Positions 1 through 7,909 are shown, counted from the first letter of the stretch. The stretch: 10,023 nt of DNA from Candidatus Aminicenantota bacterium (GCA_030671465.1 DAOVIP010000035.1:1-10023); one strand, 5' to 3'. The notes: a model not told the origin generated them from the letters alone. Program-made: numbers and translations.

Positions 1-658
1 ACCGATCGTAATGGCTGGAAAGTGGTTGAAGGGCCAGGGGATTGAAAGGAGGTTTATCGAAATAGATATCCTGGTAGACGGTATCGAAGATGATATAGAA
101 ATCCAGTTTTTTTGATAGCAAAATAATATTTCGGATTTCATCCGCAGTCCAGATTTTACCCAGGGGATTTCCGGGTGAGGCGATGAATACGATCTTTACC
201 CGCCTGTCAATGATTATTCTTTCCAGTCTTTCAAAATCTACGGACAGGTCCGGAGCAAAATCCAGGTATTCAAAGGGAAGGTTCAGGAATGTGGCCAGTT
301 TGGGGTAGCTTTCGTATACCGGATTAAACGATAAGACCGAATAGGGACGTTCCAAAAGGGTGTTCAGGTAGAATGCAGTCAAGAATATACCCTCGGTGGC
401 ACCCTGGACCACGACCAGATTATCGGTGCTTAGCGGAAAAAATTCGGAATATTTCCGGGCCAGAAGGGTTAACAATTCCAGGTTGCCATGGCCGGGTGCG
501 TATTGGTGGTAGGGGGAATGGTCGCTGAATGCTTTCAGCAATTCCAGAAGCTCCCCGGGGGGGAGAAAACCGGGTTTGCCCTGAGCCAGATTTATACTGC
601 CTTCCTGACTGGCCATCCGGCTGAAATAACTGATCAGAGATCCGATGGGTTTCTTCAT
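1..658 (-). CDS. Class I/II pyridoxal-phosphate aminotransferase, C-terminus cut by window edge
   Basis: The reading frame stays open from an ATG at 658 to the left edge, giving 219 residues of a fold-type I aminotransferase. Visible family motifs are INLAQGKPGF (22-31), YHQYAPGHGN (50-59, the tyrosine-rich substrate loop), QGATEGIF (85-92, cofactor phosphate loop), SPGNPLGK (161-168, with the pyridine-contacting Asn164) and DTVYQDIYF (192-200, with Asp192 and Tyr195 that hold the PLP ring). The Schiff-base lysine (SxSK motif) should follow within a few tens of residues and is outside the window. The pattern resembles the kynurenine/methionine/aspartate aminotransferase group (YbdL-like), but substrate cannot be told from this part. 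An in-frame TAA lies four codons upstream of the ATG, so the start is well bounded; the ribosome site is weak. It follows the TPR gene by 44 bases and is probably co-transcribed with it. Confidence 0.9.
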   Translation of the reverse strand, partial: MKKPIGSLISYFSRMASQEGSINLAQGKPGFLPPGELLELLKAFSDHSPYHQYAPGHGNLELLTLLARKYSEFFPLSTDNLVVVQGATEGIFLTAFYLNTLLERPYSVLSFNPVYESYPKLATFLNLPFEYLDFAPDLSVDFERLERIIIDRRVKIVFIASPGNPLGKIWTADEIRNIILLSKKLDFYIIFDTVYQDIYFDKPPFNPLALQPLSSHYDR

Positions 659-702
659 ATCAGGTATTTATGAACTGAAGCAGGGAAAAATCGGGTGGAG
701 AT

Positions 703-1353
703 TTACTCCAGGTTTTGGAGTAAGGTTCGGGCTTCATCGGCATAAACGGATTGGGGAAACTCACTCACCAATTTGTTTAGCTGGGTGATGGCGGATTGAT
801 TTTGGTTGGCTCTGATCTGGATTCGAGCGATTTTTAAAAGAATAAAATCCTTGGCCAATTCGGATTTCCCATCCGATAATATTTTGTTCAAAACATCAAT
901 GGATTCACGTTCCTGGTCAGAGGCGGCCAGGATTTCCGCTTCCAGTAATTTTTTCTGATCATTGATTATTTTGAGGTGACTGCTGCGGAAATCGGACAGG
1001 GTTTCCTCTGCTTTTTTAAATTCTCCCTTTTCAAAATACAGGGAAGCAATAAACAAGTGGATAGCCGAGGAGATTCCGCTTCGGTTCTCCAACTGGCTCA
1101 ATTCCTTTATTTTCTGGTCTGAATCCAGTGTGGTTGAATTTTTAATCTCCAGGGCCCGGGAGTACAGCTGGTTGTCATTGGCAATGGATTGGGATTTAAA
1201 AAGAATGATAACCAGAATGATGATGCCCAGGGCCAGGCAAATGCCCAGGGCGAATAATATTTCTCTTTTGAATTGCCTGATTTTACCAATGACTTTTTCA
1301 AATAAATTTATGAAAGGGTCTTCTTTTAAGTGGGCTCTCTCTTTCTTTTTCAT
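703..1353 (-). CDS. YfgM-like membrane-anchored TPR protein
   Basis: This 216-residue protein begins with a short cytosolic tail carrying LKEDPFINLFEK (9-20), followed by a basic stretch, one transmembrane helix at about 31-53, and an extracytoplasmic helical domain of TPR-like repeats (about 95-123, 135-160 and 168-200; for example SAIHLFIASLYFEKGEFKKA and the FPQSVYADEARTLLQ end). This layout, and the charged opening before the helix, are typical of the YfgM family, whose E. coli member is an ancillary SecYEG/PpiD partner in periplasmic chaperoning. Other small TPR scaffolds share the layout, so the exact role is inferred. The start is well supported: GAGG sits 7 bases upstream of the ATG and a promoter lies just before it (1372-1400). 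The downstream aminotransferase is only 44 bases away. Confidence 0.8.
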   Translation of the reverse strand: MKKKERAHLKEDPFINLFEKVIGKIRQFKREILFALGICLALGIIILVIILFKSQSIANDNQLYSRALEIKNSTTLDSDQKIKELSQLENRSGISSAIHLFIASLYFEKGEFKKAEETLSDFRSSHLKIINDQKKLLEAEILAASDQERESIDVLNKILSDGKSELAKDFILLKIARIQIRANQNQSAITQLNKLVSEFPQSVYADEARTLLQNLE

Positions 1354-1371
1354 GATTTTACCTCAAAATTC

Positions 1372-1400
1372 ATATTATCATTATTGATGTGGCCTGTCAA
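1372..1400 (-). promoter_or_regulatory. Sigma70-type promoter for the YfgM-like gene
   Basis: On the minus strand there is a perfect -35 TTGACA (1400-1395), a 17-base spacer and a -10 TAATAT (1377-1372, four of six consensus bases; GATAAT overlaps it two bases earlier). Transcription would start near 1365, leaving a very short leader that just includes the GAGG ribosome site. It would separate the YfgM-like/aminotransferase pair from the upstream gmhA operon, though read-through is possible because no terminator is seen between 1401 and 1472. Confidence 0.65.
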
Positions 1401-1472
1401 TAAGCCGGAGTGCAGTACTTCCTGAACATCAATCCGATCTCCGTGCCCATGCTGTTGGAACCGGGTTGAAAC

Positions 1473-2870
1473 TCATCTTCTTCTCAGAAAGGTGGCGCTC
1501 TGGGAATACTGGCGGGAAAGGGTTAAATCCCCCTGCTTTTCATAAATTTCCGCTAAAAAACGGTGTAATCTGGGGATGAAGGGGTTTATCTCCATCAGAT
1601 TTTGGGTATTTTTAAGGGCTGTAGCTGTATCCCCCTTACCGTATAATTTTACGATTCGATCAAAATCGTTTAAATAGTAAAGATTGTCATAGGTCTGCAA
1701 TTCAAAGGGGTTTTTCAGGACGAAAGGTAAATCAGGGAGTTTTTTGATAAGGTTAAGATTGGGGATGTATTTCTTAAAAATAATCAGCAGTGGTGCACTT
1801 TTCTTTTCCCGAGAGAGGAAAAATGAAAATAACCTGATCAGGTTTTCATTATCCGGATAATAAAAGAGGGCAATCTTTAGATTTTCCAGGGCCAGGGATT
1901 TTTTCCTCTGAACCATTAAACACTTGATATAATTAAAGTAAACCTGGGGGTCCTTTTTGGCCTGCAGCGAATGGTGAAAATGGTCACAGGCCCGGGAATG
2001 GTGGCTCTCCCTGGCCTGAATAACCCCGAGATTGTTTTGGGTTTCGGCCATAAATTGTTTTTCATTTTGGAGTTGATGAAGTATTTCGGTTGCCTGATGG
2101 GACTGTCCCGTATCGATGAGATGGATGCTTTTCAGGAATTGCTTCGAAGGCCCAAACAGGATAGAGTCGGTAATTTTATCCAGATAGTGCTGTGATTTCC
2201 GGGCATTGCCCATTATTGAGTAGGCCTTGGAGATTTCGAAATTCAGGAAATCAGAATCCGGTCGCTTCGCAACCAGGATTTCCAGAAGGGAGATTTTTTT
2301 TTGCATATCGGATATCAGGAAGCTTTTGACAAAGGTTTCATAGTGATGATAATCCAGTTTCAGGTCAGGGTATAGGTTGGATTTTTTGTTAAAATAATTC
2401 AATACCAGATTCAATAGCTCCTGTTTAACCATGTAAAAATCCTTTAAATGAAATTTGATTAAGGGGAGGTATTTCTGGGAATAGGTTCCCGGTGCGACAA
2501 TATAGGTTCGGATTTGAATGTTGGGAGTCTGGGGATCTTCTGAGGCCACCACCTCTCCCCATACAATGGTTTTTGCCTGGGCCAGCATGGCCAGTTTGAT
2601 GCAGCTTGCTTTGGAAATCTGATAGGGAAATTTGATGTTGTAGGTGTTCAACAGTGATTGAGTAATGGAATCGGATACGGTTTCAATGGAATTCAATTCC
2701 AGTCCTTGGGTGAGGTAATAGGAAATGGCCAGTCCCAGCCATTGATGGTTTTTCTTTTTCAGGGAATCGACCTGAAAAGGAAACACCATACACTGGGCCG
2801 GTAGTCGAGTAGCAAAACAGATCATTAATAGCAAGGGCAACCATTTTTTCAGGTTTTTAAAGTTTTTCAT
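1473..2870 (-). CDS. Secreted protein with TolB/FlgO-like N-terminal domain and TPR repeats
   Basis: Read from the ATG at 2870 this is 465 residues. A basic start and hydrophobic run (residues 8-23) end in RLPAQ, a convincing signal peptide, so the protein is probably periplasmic or envelope-bound. Cys27 follows, but LPAQC is not a proper lipobox. Residues 27-130 resemble the TolB amino-terminal/FlgO-type domain: VFPF at the first strand, a helix with WLGLAISYYLTQGL, then AQAKTIVWGEV, matching the family pattern of PF-x-n-GLxxxLxxxL ... AxxVLxGxV. The remainder is helical with TPR-like pairs (about 196-225, 245-305, 310-340, 405-462). Function is not recognised; such proteins usually act as scaffolds. 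The start lies one base after the transpeptidase stop (TGATATG), implying translational coupling. A second ATG at 2885 would add five residues (MSSPD), overlap by 14 bases and leave the signal peptide less typical. Neither start has a clear ribosome site. Confidence 0.7.
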   Translation of the reverse strand: MKNFKNLKKWLPLLLMICFATRLPAQCMVFPFQVDSLKKKNHQWLGLAISYYLTQGLELNSIETVSDSITQSLLNTYNIKFPYQISKASCIKLAMLAQAKTIVWGEVVASEDPQTPNIQIRTYIVAPGTYSQKYLPLIKFHLKDFYMVKQELLNLVLNYFNKKSNLYPDLKLDYHHYETFVKSFLISDMQKKISLLEILVAKRPDSDFLNFEISKAYSIMGNARKSQHYLDKITDSILFGPSKQFLKSIHLIDTGQSHQATEILHQLQNEKQFMAETQNNLGVIQARESHHSRACDHFHHSLQAKKDPQVYFNYIKCLMVQRKKSLALENLKIALFYYPDNENLIRLFSFFLSREKKSAPLLIIFKKYIPNLNLIKKLPDLPFVLKNPFELQTYDNLYYLNDFDRIVKLYGKGDTATALKNTQNLMEINPFIPRLHRFLAEIYEKQGDLTLSRQYSQSATFLRRR

Positions 2871-2871
2871 A

Positions 2872-4539
2872 TCAGGGCTGCTCATAGAAAAGACCCAGAA
2901 ATTCTTTCAGCAAATAGGCTCCATTCAGTTCAGCTTTCCCGGCCCCTTCCAGGATAAAGGCAAAGGCATATTCCGGTTTGGCTGCCGGAAAAAAGCCGAT
3001 GATGATTGAGTTTAGCCCCTGTTTCTTTTGGCCTGCTGTTCCGGTTTTAATGGCGGTTTTTACAAATTGAACTTTTGAATGCCGTCCGGTTCCCAGCCTG
3101 TTTTCGACCACCTCAGCCATGGCCTGAGAAATTCTAAAGAAAATGGGATTGTTATCGAAAACACTGACAATTTCGGGTTGGTGGTTATAGAATCCGAGGT
3201 TTAAAATATTTTTTTTATTTTTGATCAGATAGGGCCTGTTTATGGAACCATTCTGGGCGATTATCAGGGCAATCAATCCAGAGTGAAAAGTGGTTGAGGT
3301 GATATCATTCAATCCCACCGCCAGATTGGCCAGCTGGTAATCACCTGAGATATTCAGGTTATAACTTCCGGTTTTAAAGGTGAAGAACTGATCCCTGAAT
3401 CCTTTGGAGTTAAAAAAGAAGGAATCCAGAACACGGGATAAGGACTTGAATCCAACCGCGATTCCCATTCGGGCAAAGGCGATATTACAGGAGACCACCA
3501 GAGCATACTGTTGGTTTTCAATGATGCCGTGAGCGATTCGATCCGGAAAATTTTGGTTGCTCAATCGAATGGCCCGCCGGCATTCAAAGGGGAAAAGATT
3601 CTTTTTCGGATTCAAGTAAAAAGCAAATAAAGTCAAGGTTTTGATAATTGAGCCCGGTTCGAACTCTGCCGTAAACACGGTATTTGATTTCATTGGCTGC
3701 CGGGATTTGGAAAAAGCAGCCAGGATGCCACTGTCTTCAATTTTAAATAAAATCATGGAACCCCGGTACCTCTTAAATACCCGGTCAATCTTATTTTGAA
3801 TATTCAAATCCAGGCTCAGGGTATAGGTCCTTATTCCCTTCTCAAACCGGGGTGTAAATTCATCGAAATGCATTCCCGGGGTAACTGAAACCGTCTTGCG
3901 GGCTTTCAGGTCGTAATGGGCCAGCGGTTTTCCGTTTTTATCAAATATGTAGTCAACTTTACCGGACTTCAGTTTGGAATTCAGGTCGGATATCAGGTCA
4001 ATGGCCCGGGTGAGTGACTTTCGTTGCCCGGATGATATCCGGCCCAGCTGTTTTTCTGATTCTCCGTATTTGAAGAAGGCGGTTAGATACAGCGCTTTGT
4101 AAAAGTGTACCGATTCCTGTTTGTTGATCAGATAATCGGTGTAAATTTTAAGCTCATCATATTTTGATTGTTCGGCAAAATGGTTTAAAAAACTTCTGGC
4201 AGAGATTGAGGTTTTTGGTTTTTCCAGGCTATTCAAGATCAGGTGTGCATTTTTCACATCCCCGTTGAACAGATTAATAAGGGCATTCAGTTCTTTAATA
4301 GTCTGGCTATGCAGTATTGAATTTTTGAGGGTTTTGAATAACTCTGCGGCTTCTGCCTGCTGGTCATTCAAGAGAAGATCCTGAATTTTTTTGATTTTTT
4401 TATCCTGCTGAAAATACTGAAAAAGAAAAACAGCCAAAAGAAAAACCACGACCATGGCGATAATTTTCAGTTTTTTCAGTCGCTTTTTTCTTTTTTGATA
4501 TTCAAAGGAAAATGCAACGTGTTTGTAGTCAATCACCAT
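2872..4539 (-). CDS. Membrane-anchored class B penicillin-binding-protein-like transpeptidase with reduced pedestal
   Basis: The 555-residue protein has a basic cytosolic N-terminus, one transmembrane helix (26-43), a helical region (about 45-190), and a penicillin-binding transpeptidase domain (about 240-550). All three active-site motifs are intact: S297-I-I-K300 in FEPGSIIK, S350-C-N352, and K498-T-G500 in KTGTAG. SLDLNIQNKI (242-251) matches the usual start of the domain, and FDKNGKPLA (199-207) matches the class B opening motif DRxGxxLA. Between those two marks there are only about 35 residues, where FtsI/MrdA-type proteins carry a pedestal of well over 100. The likely role is crosslinking peptidoglycan stems in the periplasm, with beta-lactam sensitivity expected. 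I chose the ATG at 4539, which overlaps the gmhA stop by 11 bases with GGAG upstream; the open frame extends to an ATG at 4635, but that adds 32 residues buried in gmhA. Partner and specific site of action are unknown. Confidence 0.82.
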   Translation of the reverse strand: MVIDYKHVAFSFEYQKRKKRLKKLKIIAMVVVFLLAVFLFQYFQQDKKIKKIQDLLLNDQQAEAAELFKTLKNSILHSQTIKELNALINLFNGDVKNAHLILNSLEKPKTSISARSFLNHFAEQSKYDELKIYTDYLINKQESVHFYKALYLTAFFKYGESEKQLGRISSGQRKSLTRAIDLISDLNSKLKSGKVDYIFDKNGKPLAHYDLKARKTVSVTPGMHFDEFTPRFEKGIRTYTLSLDLNIQNKIDRVFKRYRGSMILFKIEDSGILAAFSKSRQPMKSNTVFTAEFEPGSIIKTLTLFAFYLNPKKNLFPFECRRAIRLSNQNFPDRIAHGIIENQQYALVVSCNIAFARMGIAVGFKSLSRVLDSFFFNSKGFRDQFFTFKTGSYNLNISGDYQLANLAVGLNDITSTTFHSGLIALIIAQNGSINRPYLIKNKKNILNLGFYNHQPEIVSVFDNNPIFFRISQAMAEVVENRLGTGRHSKVQFVKTAIKTGTAGQKKQGLNSIIIGFFPAAKPEYAFAFILEGAGKAELNGAYLLKEFLGLFYEQP

Positions 4540-5116
4540 TATCTTCGGATTCTCCAAATAAATCCGCTTCCAGTTTTTCAGCCATGGTGTGCAATATGAA
4601 CAGATGAATTTCCTGAATGGCCGGTGTGTCATCACAATCCACGGCTATGATCAGATCTGTTTCTGCTGTTTTCAAATCGTCTGTATTCCGGCCGCTCAGG
4701 CCAATGGTTTCAAGATGCTTTTGTTTAGCCAGTTTTAGGGCTTCCAGAACATTTTTTGAGCGACCGCTGGTCGTGATACCCAGGGCGATGTCACCGGGTT
4801 TTCCCAGGGCTTCTATTTGTCTTGAGAATACATATTTAAAATCGAAATCATTGGCAATGGAAGTTATATTGGCGCCATTATCGGTCAGGGCAATACCGGG
4901 AATACCGCCCCGCTTCAGATAAAACTTGTTGACCATTTCAGCGGCAAAATGCGATGCCTGGCTGGCTGAGCCCCCGTTCCCGAAAATCAAAATTTTATTC
5001 CCTTTTTTTATGGCGATCACCATCATTTCGATGGCCCTGAGAATTTCGGTTTGGGATTTTAATTGGTCCAATAATGATTTTCGAAGATTTATATTGTTTT
5101 GGAAATTATTAGGCAT
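4529..5116 (-). CDS. gmhA: Sedoheptulose-7-phosphate isomerase (SIS domain)
   Basis: GmhA converts sedoheptulose 7-phosphate to D-glycero-D-manno-heptose 7-phosphate, the first step toward ADP-heptose for lipopolysaccharide core or other heptose glycans, in the cytosol. The 195 residues match family length. Seen in order: FGNGGSASQASHFAAE (45-60, sugar-phosphate loop), LTDNGANITSIANDFDFKYV (77-96), GITTSGRSKNV (113-123, second phosphate site) and DDTPAIQEIHLFILH (162-176). The metal/catalytic set H56, E60, Q168 and H176 is complete. This separates it from DiaA, the related DnaA-binding SIS protein, in which the Glu and last His are replaced. The start has an unusually strong ribosome site (GGGGGGAGGA, 5130-5121). 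It is the first gene of a minus-strand operon and its 3' end overlaps the transpeptidase gene. No other heptose-pathway gene is in the window. Confidence 0.9.
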   Translation of the reverse strand: MPNNFQNNINLRKSLLDQLKSQTEILRAIEMMVIAIKKGNKILIFGNGGSASQASHFAAEMVNKFYLKRGGIPGIALTDNGANITSIANDFDFKYVFSRQIEALGKPGDIALGITTSGRSKNVLEALKLAKQKHLETIGLSGRNTDDLKTAETDLIIAVDCDDTPAIQEIHLFILHTMAEKLEADLFGESEDNGD

Positions 5117-5180
5117 GAATTCCTCCCCCCGGTTGTTCCACTTTGTTCAATGAATGGTTTGTTTCCGCTTTCATCACTTG

Positions 5181-5211
5181 TATATAAACAATTTATTTCC
5201 ACTTTTGTCAA
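5181..5211 (-). promoter_or_regulatory. Promoter for the gmhA operon
   Basis: The minus strand carries a perfect -35 TTGACA (5211-5206) followed by an AT-rich -10 region, GTTTATATAC. TTTATA stands at 17-base spacing (5188-5183) and TATATA at 19 (5186-5181), so the exact -10 is uncertain. Expected start of transcription is about 5175, giving a leader of roughly 60 bases. The -35 faces that of the gdhA promoter eight bases away. Confidence 0.6.
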
Positions 5212-5219
5212 GGAATTGG

Positions 5220-5248
5220 TTGACATTTTGGCGGCTTTTTGATAGAAA
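5220..5248 (+). promoter_or_regulatory. Promoter for gdhA
   Basis: A perfect -35 TTGACA (5220-5225), 17-base spacer and -10 TAGAAA (5243-5248, four of six consensus bases) precede gdhA. Transcription would start near 5255, giving a leader of about 40 bases ending in the ribosome site. The weak -10 beside a perfect -35 suggests a promoter that could take an activator, but no known operator is recognised. Confidence 0.6.
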
Positions 5249-5280
5249 TCAATATTCATTGTTTTTGATCTAAAAAATAA

Positions 5281-6651
<1,371 letters not shown>

Positions 6652-6672
6652 CCAGACAAGTTCAATAAATAT

Positions 6673-6702
6673 AAAGGGGAGTTTTTCACTCCCCTTTTTT
6701 TT
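6673..6702 (+). terminator. Intrinsic terminator after gdhA
   Basis: A perfect 10-base stem (AAAGGGGAGT at 6673-6682 pairing with ACTCCCCTTT at 6688-6697) closes a five-base loop and runs into eight Ts (6695-6702). It starts 21 bases after the gdhA stop and insulates gdhA from the next gene. Confidence 0.95.
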
Positions 6703-6745
6703 CTAAAATTAAGGGATAAAATTTCCAAATGCGATTTGGATATAC

Positions 6746-6774
6746 TTGAATTCTTTTCTTAAAGGGTGTATAAA
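6746..6774 (+). promoter_or_regulatory. Promoter for the duplicated-domain protein and sensor pair
   Basis: TTGAAT (6746-6751), a 17-base spacer and TATAAA (6769-6774, five of six) form a good sigma70-type promoter after the gdhA terminator. Transcription would begin near 6781. This places the in-frame GTG at 6766 upstream of the RNA start and so supports the ATG at 6844 as the true start. Confidence 0.6.
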
Positions 6775-6782
6775 TATATTGA

Positions 6783-6830
6783 TTCTCAGCCGGAAACGGT
6801 CAATATTGCCCTCTTGACCCTGACTGAGAA
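6783..6830 (+). repeat. Nested inverted repeat in the leader of the duplicated-domain gene
   Basis: An outer 7-base stem (TTCTCAG 6783-6789 with CTGAGAA 6824-6830) encloses an inner 6-base stem (GGTCAA 6798-6803 with TTGACC 6814-6819), with an 8/4 internal loop and a 10-base apical loop. It would fold right after the predicted transcript start and end three bases before the ribosome site. No T-run follows, so it is not a terminator. Confidence 0.45.
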
Positions 6831-6832
6831 CC

Positions 6833-6838
6833 AGAGGG
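6833..6838 (+). promoter_or_regulatory. Ribosome binding site deciding the ATG at 6844
   Basis: AGAGGG (6833-6838), containing GAGG, sits five to six bases before ATG 6844. The alternative GTG at 6766 has only GGG directly abutting it and lies within the predicted promoter. Confidence 0.65.
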
Positions 6839-6843
6839 ATAAA

Positions 6844-7890
6844 ATGGAAAACGAACAAGATGTTTTCAAGCATTATTTAAATGAAAAAAAAATCTTTTCC
6901 CAGTTGATCAGGCAGCCGAGATTCTGGTCAATTGTCATTGTGATGTTGGTTGGCGTTTTTCTGGCCTTTCAATTTTTTCTCACCAGTGTAAAAAACCTCA
7001 GTACCGAAGAATTAAAAGCATCCATTGATATCGTCTGGCATGAGGCCCGCTGGGTCAATAAAGATGTTTCACCCTACGGGGTCACCATTGTCCCCTCGAT
7101 TGTTCTGAAAATCAAAAATATTGGTACCAAGCCCCTGAAGTATGTAAAATTTATCGGGATTTTTCTTTTTGAGAAAAATAATCAGCAGTTGAGTGATGGG
7201 TTTATTTCGGTATTCAGAAAGGCCTTGAGTCCCGGAGAAACCAGTGAAGAAATTTTCATAAAGGCCTTCAATGGCTACAAGGCCAAGTCAAAGGAATCAT
7301 TCTTCAGAAACAAAACAGGTTGGAAGAAGGTCAAGGTCAAGGTGTTTGCCGGTACCAGTTCCACCCCGGCTCTGCTGGGAGTTTTTCCTGTTAAGCAGGA
7401 GATTGAAGGCCTGAAGATCGATGATATTACCGAAGAGCAATCCGGAGACAGTGAAAAAAGATATTTGACCGAAGAATTGAGGAAATCCATTCAGATCGTG
7501 TGGAGTGACTCATACTGGATCTATAAAAAGTACTCCACCGAGGGTATTATTGTGGTTCCATTTATCAAGATAAAAGTGAAAAATCTGGGAACTACACCCC
7601 TGAGGTATATTTCATTCAGGGGAAATTTTCAGCTAGCGAGCAGCGGAAAGCCATTCAGTCAAGGTTTTACCATCGGGCTGGAAGAACTGCTGAGTCCTAA
7701 AAAAATCAGTGAAGAAATCCACATCCAGGGCGAGTACGGGTATTCGGTCTCATCGATGAAAGCCCTGGAGAGGAACAAGACCATGATGGAAAAATTGAAA
7801 GTCCGGGTGATGGCCAAAACAAAAGTATCCGATGAGGTACTTCTGGGGATTTTTCCTGTCAAAGGGATTATTAAGGCAGAGAAAAAATAG
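6844..7890 (+). CDS. Membrane-anchored protein with two tandem copies of an unrecognised domain
   Basis: I do not recognise this 348-residue protein. It has a hydrophilic cytosolic tail (1-27), one transmembrane helix (about 28-47) and an outside part made of two clearly homologous, collinear units of about 133 residues, at 53-184 and 208-340. Paired landmarks 155-156 residues apart are TEELKASIDIVW/TEELRKSIQIVW, VPSIVLKIKNIGTKPLKY/VPFIKIKVKNLGTTPLRY, LSPGETSEEIFI/LSPKKISEEIHI and LLGVFPVK/LLGIFPVK. Alternating hydrophobic strands suggest a beta-sandwich, like extracellular domains that bind ligands or partner proteins; this is inference. The linker (185-207) is acidic and polar. Using the GTG at 6766 would add 26 residues; I prefer the ATG for its ribosome site and the promoter position. 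The next gene, a transmembrane sensor, starts 19 bases on with no terminator between, so the two are probably one operon and may work together. Confidence 0.75.
   Translation: MENEQDVFKHYLNEKKIFSQLIRQPRFWSIVIVMLVGVFLAFQFFLTSVKNLSTEELKASIDIVWHEARWVNKDVSPYGVTIVPSIVLKIKNIGTKPLKYVKFIGIFLFEKNNQQLSDGFISVFRKALSPGETSEEIFIKAFNGYKAKSKESFFRNKTGWKKVKVKVFAGTSSTPALLGVFPVKQEIEGLKIDDITEEQSGDSEKRYLTEELRKSIQIVWSDSYWIYKKYSTEGIIVVPFIKIKVKNLGTTPLRYISFRGNFQLASSGKPFSQGFTIGLEELLSPKKISEEIHIQGEYGYSVSSMKALERNKTMMEKLKVRVMAKTKVSDEVLLGIFPVKGIIKAEKK
7000..7395 (+). repeat. First copy of the duplicated protein domain
   Basis: Codes for residues 53-184 of the membrane-anchored protein. The repeat is visible mainly at protein level; at DNA level only short matches such as ACCGAAGAATT remain, so the duplication is old. 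Its fellow copy is at 7465-7863. Confidence 0.75.
7465..7863 (+). repeat. Second copy of the duplicated protein domain
   Basis: Codes for residues 208-340, nearly collinear with the first copy. Conserved positions include the TEEL..SI.IVW start, the K.KN.GT.PL.Y core and the LLG.FPVK end. The region between strands (around FQLASSGKP, 262-270) differs most from copy one. Confidence 0.75.
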
Positions 7891-7909
7891 TTTTTTCAAT
7901 TTAAGCTGA

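Noticed and set aside
488..673. Short plus-strand open frame of 61 codons
   Set aside because: It lies antisense to the aminotransferase, whose motifs on the minus strand are unambiguous.
1401..1472. Terminator after the TolB-like/TPR gene
   Set aside because: The AACCCGGTT palindrome has no room for a loop and no T-run follows on the minus strand.
1971..2195. Plus-strand open frame of 74 codons
   Set aside because: Shadow of the TolB-like/TPR gene; no ribosome site and no recognisable motif.
4540..4635. 32-residue N-terminal extension of the transpeptidase
   Set aside because: It lies wholly within gmhA in another frame. The ATG at 4539 gives a usual short basic tail before the membrane helix and an operon-like overlap.
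4529..5116. DiaA (DnaA-binding SIS protein) as an alternative to GmhA
   Set aside because: DiaA lacks the Glu of HFAAE and the final His of the metal/catalytic set, both present here (E60 and H176).
5248..5269. ATCAA...TTGAT imperfect inverted repeat before gdhA as an operator
   Set aside because: Five-base arms in very AT-rich sequence with a 12-base spacer are expected by chance.
6766..6843. GTG at 6766 as start of the duplicated-domain protein
   Set aside because: It overlaps the predicted -10 box and has poor ribosome-site spacing, while ATG 6844 has AGAGGG at good spacing. Not fully excluded.
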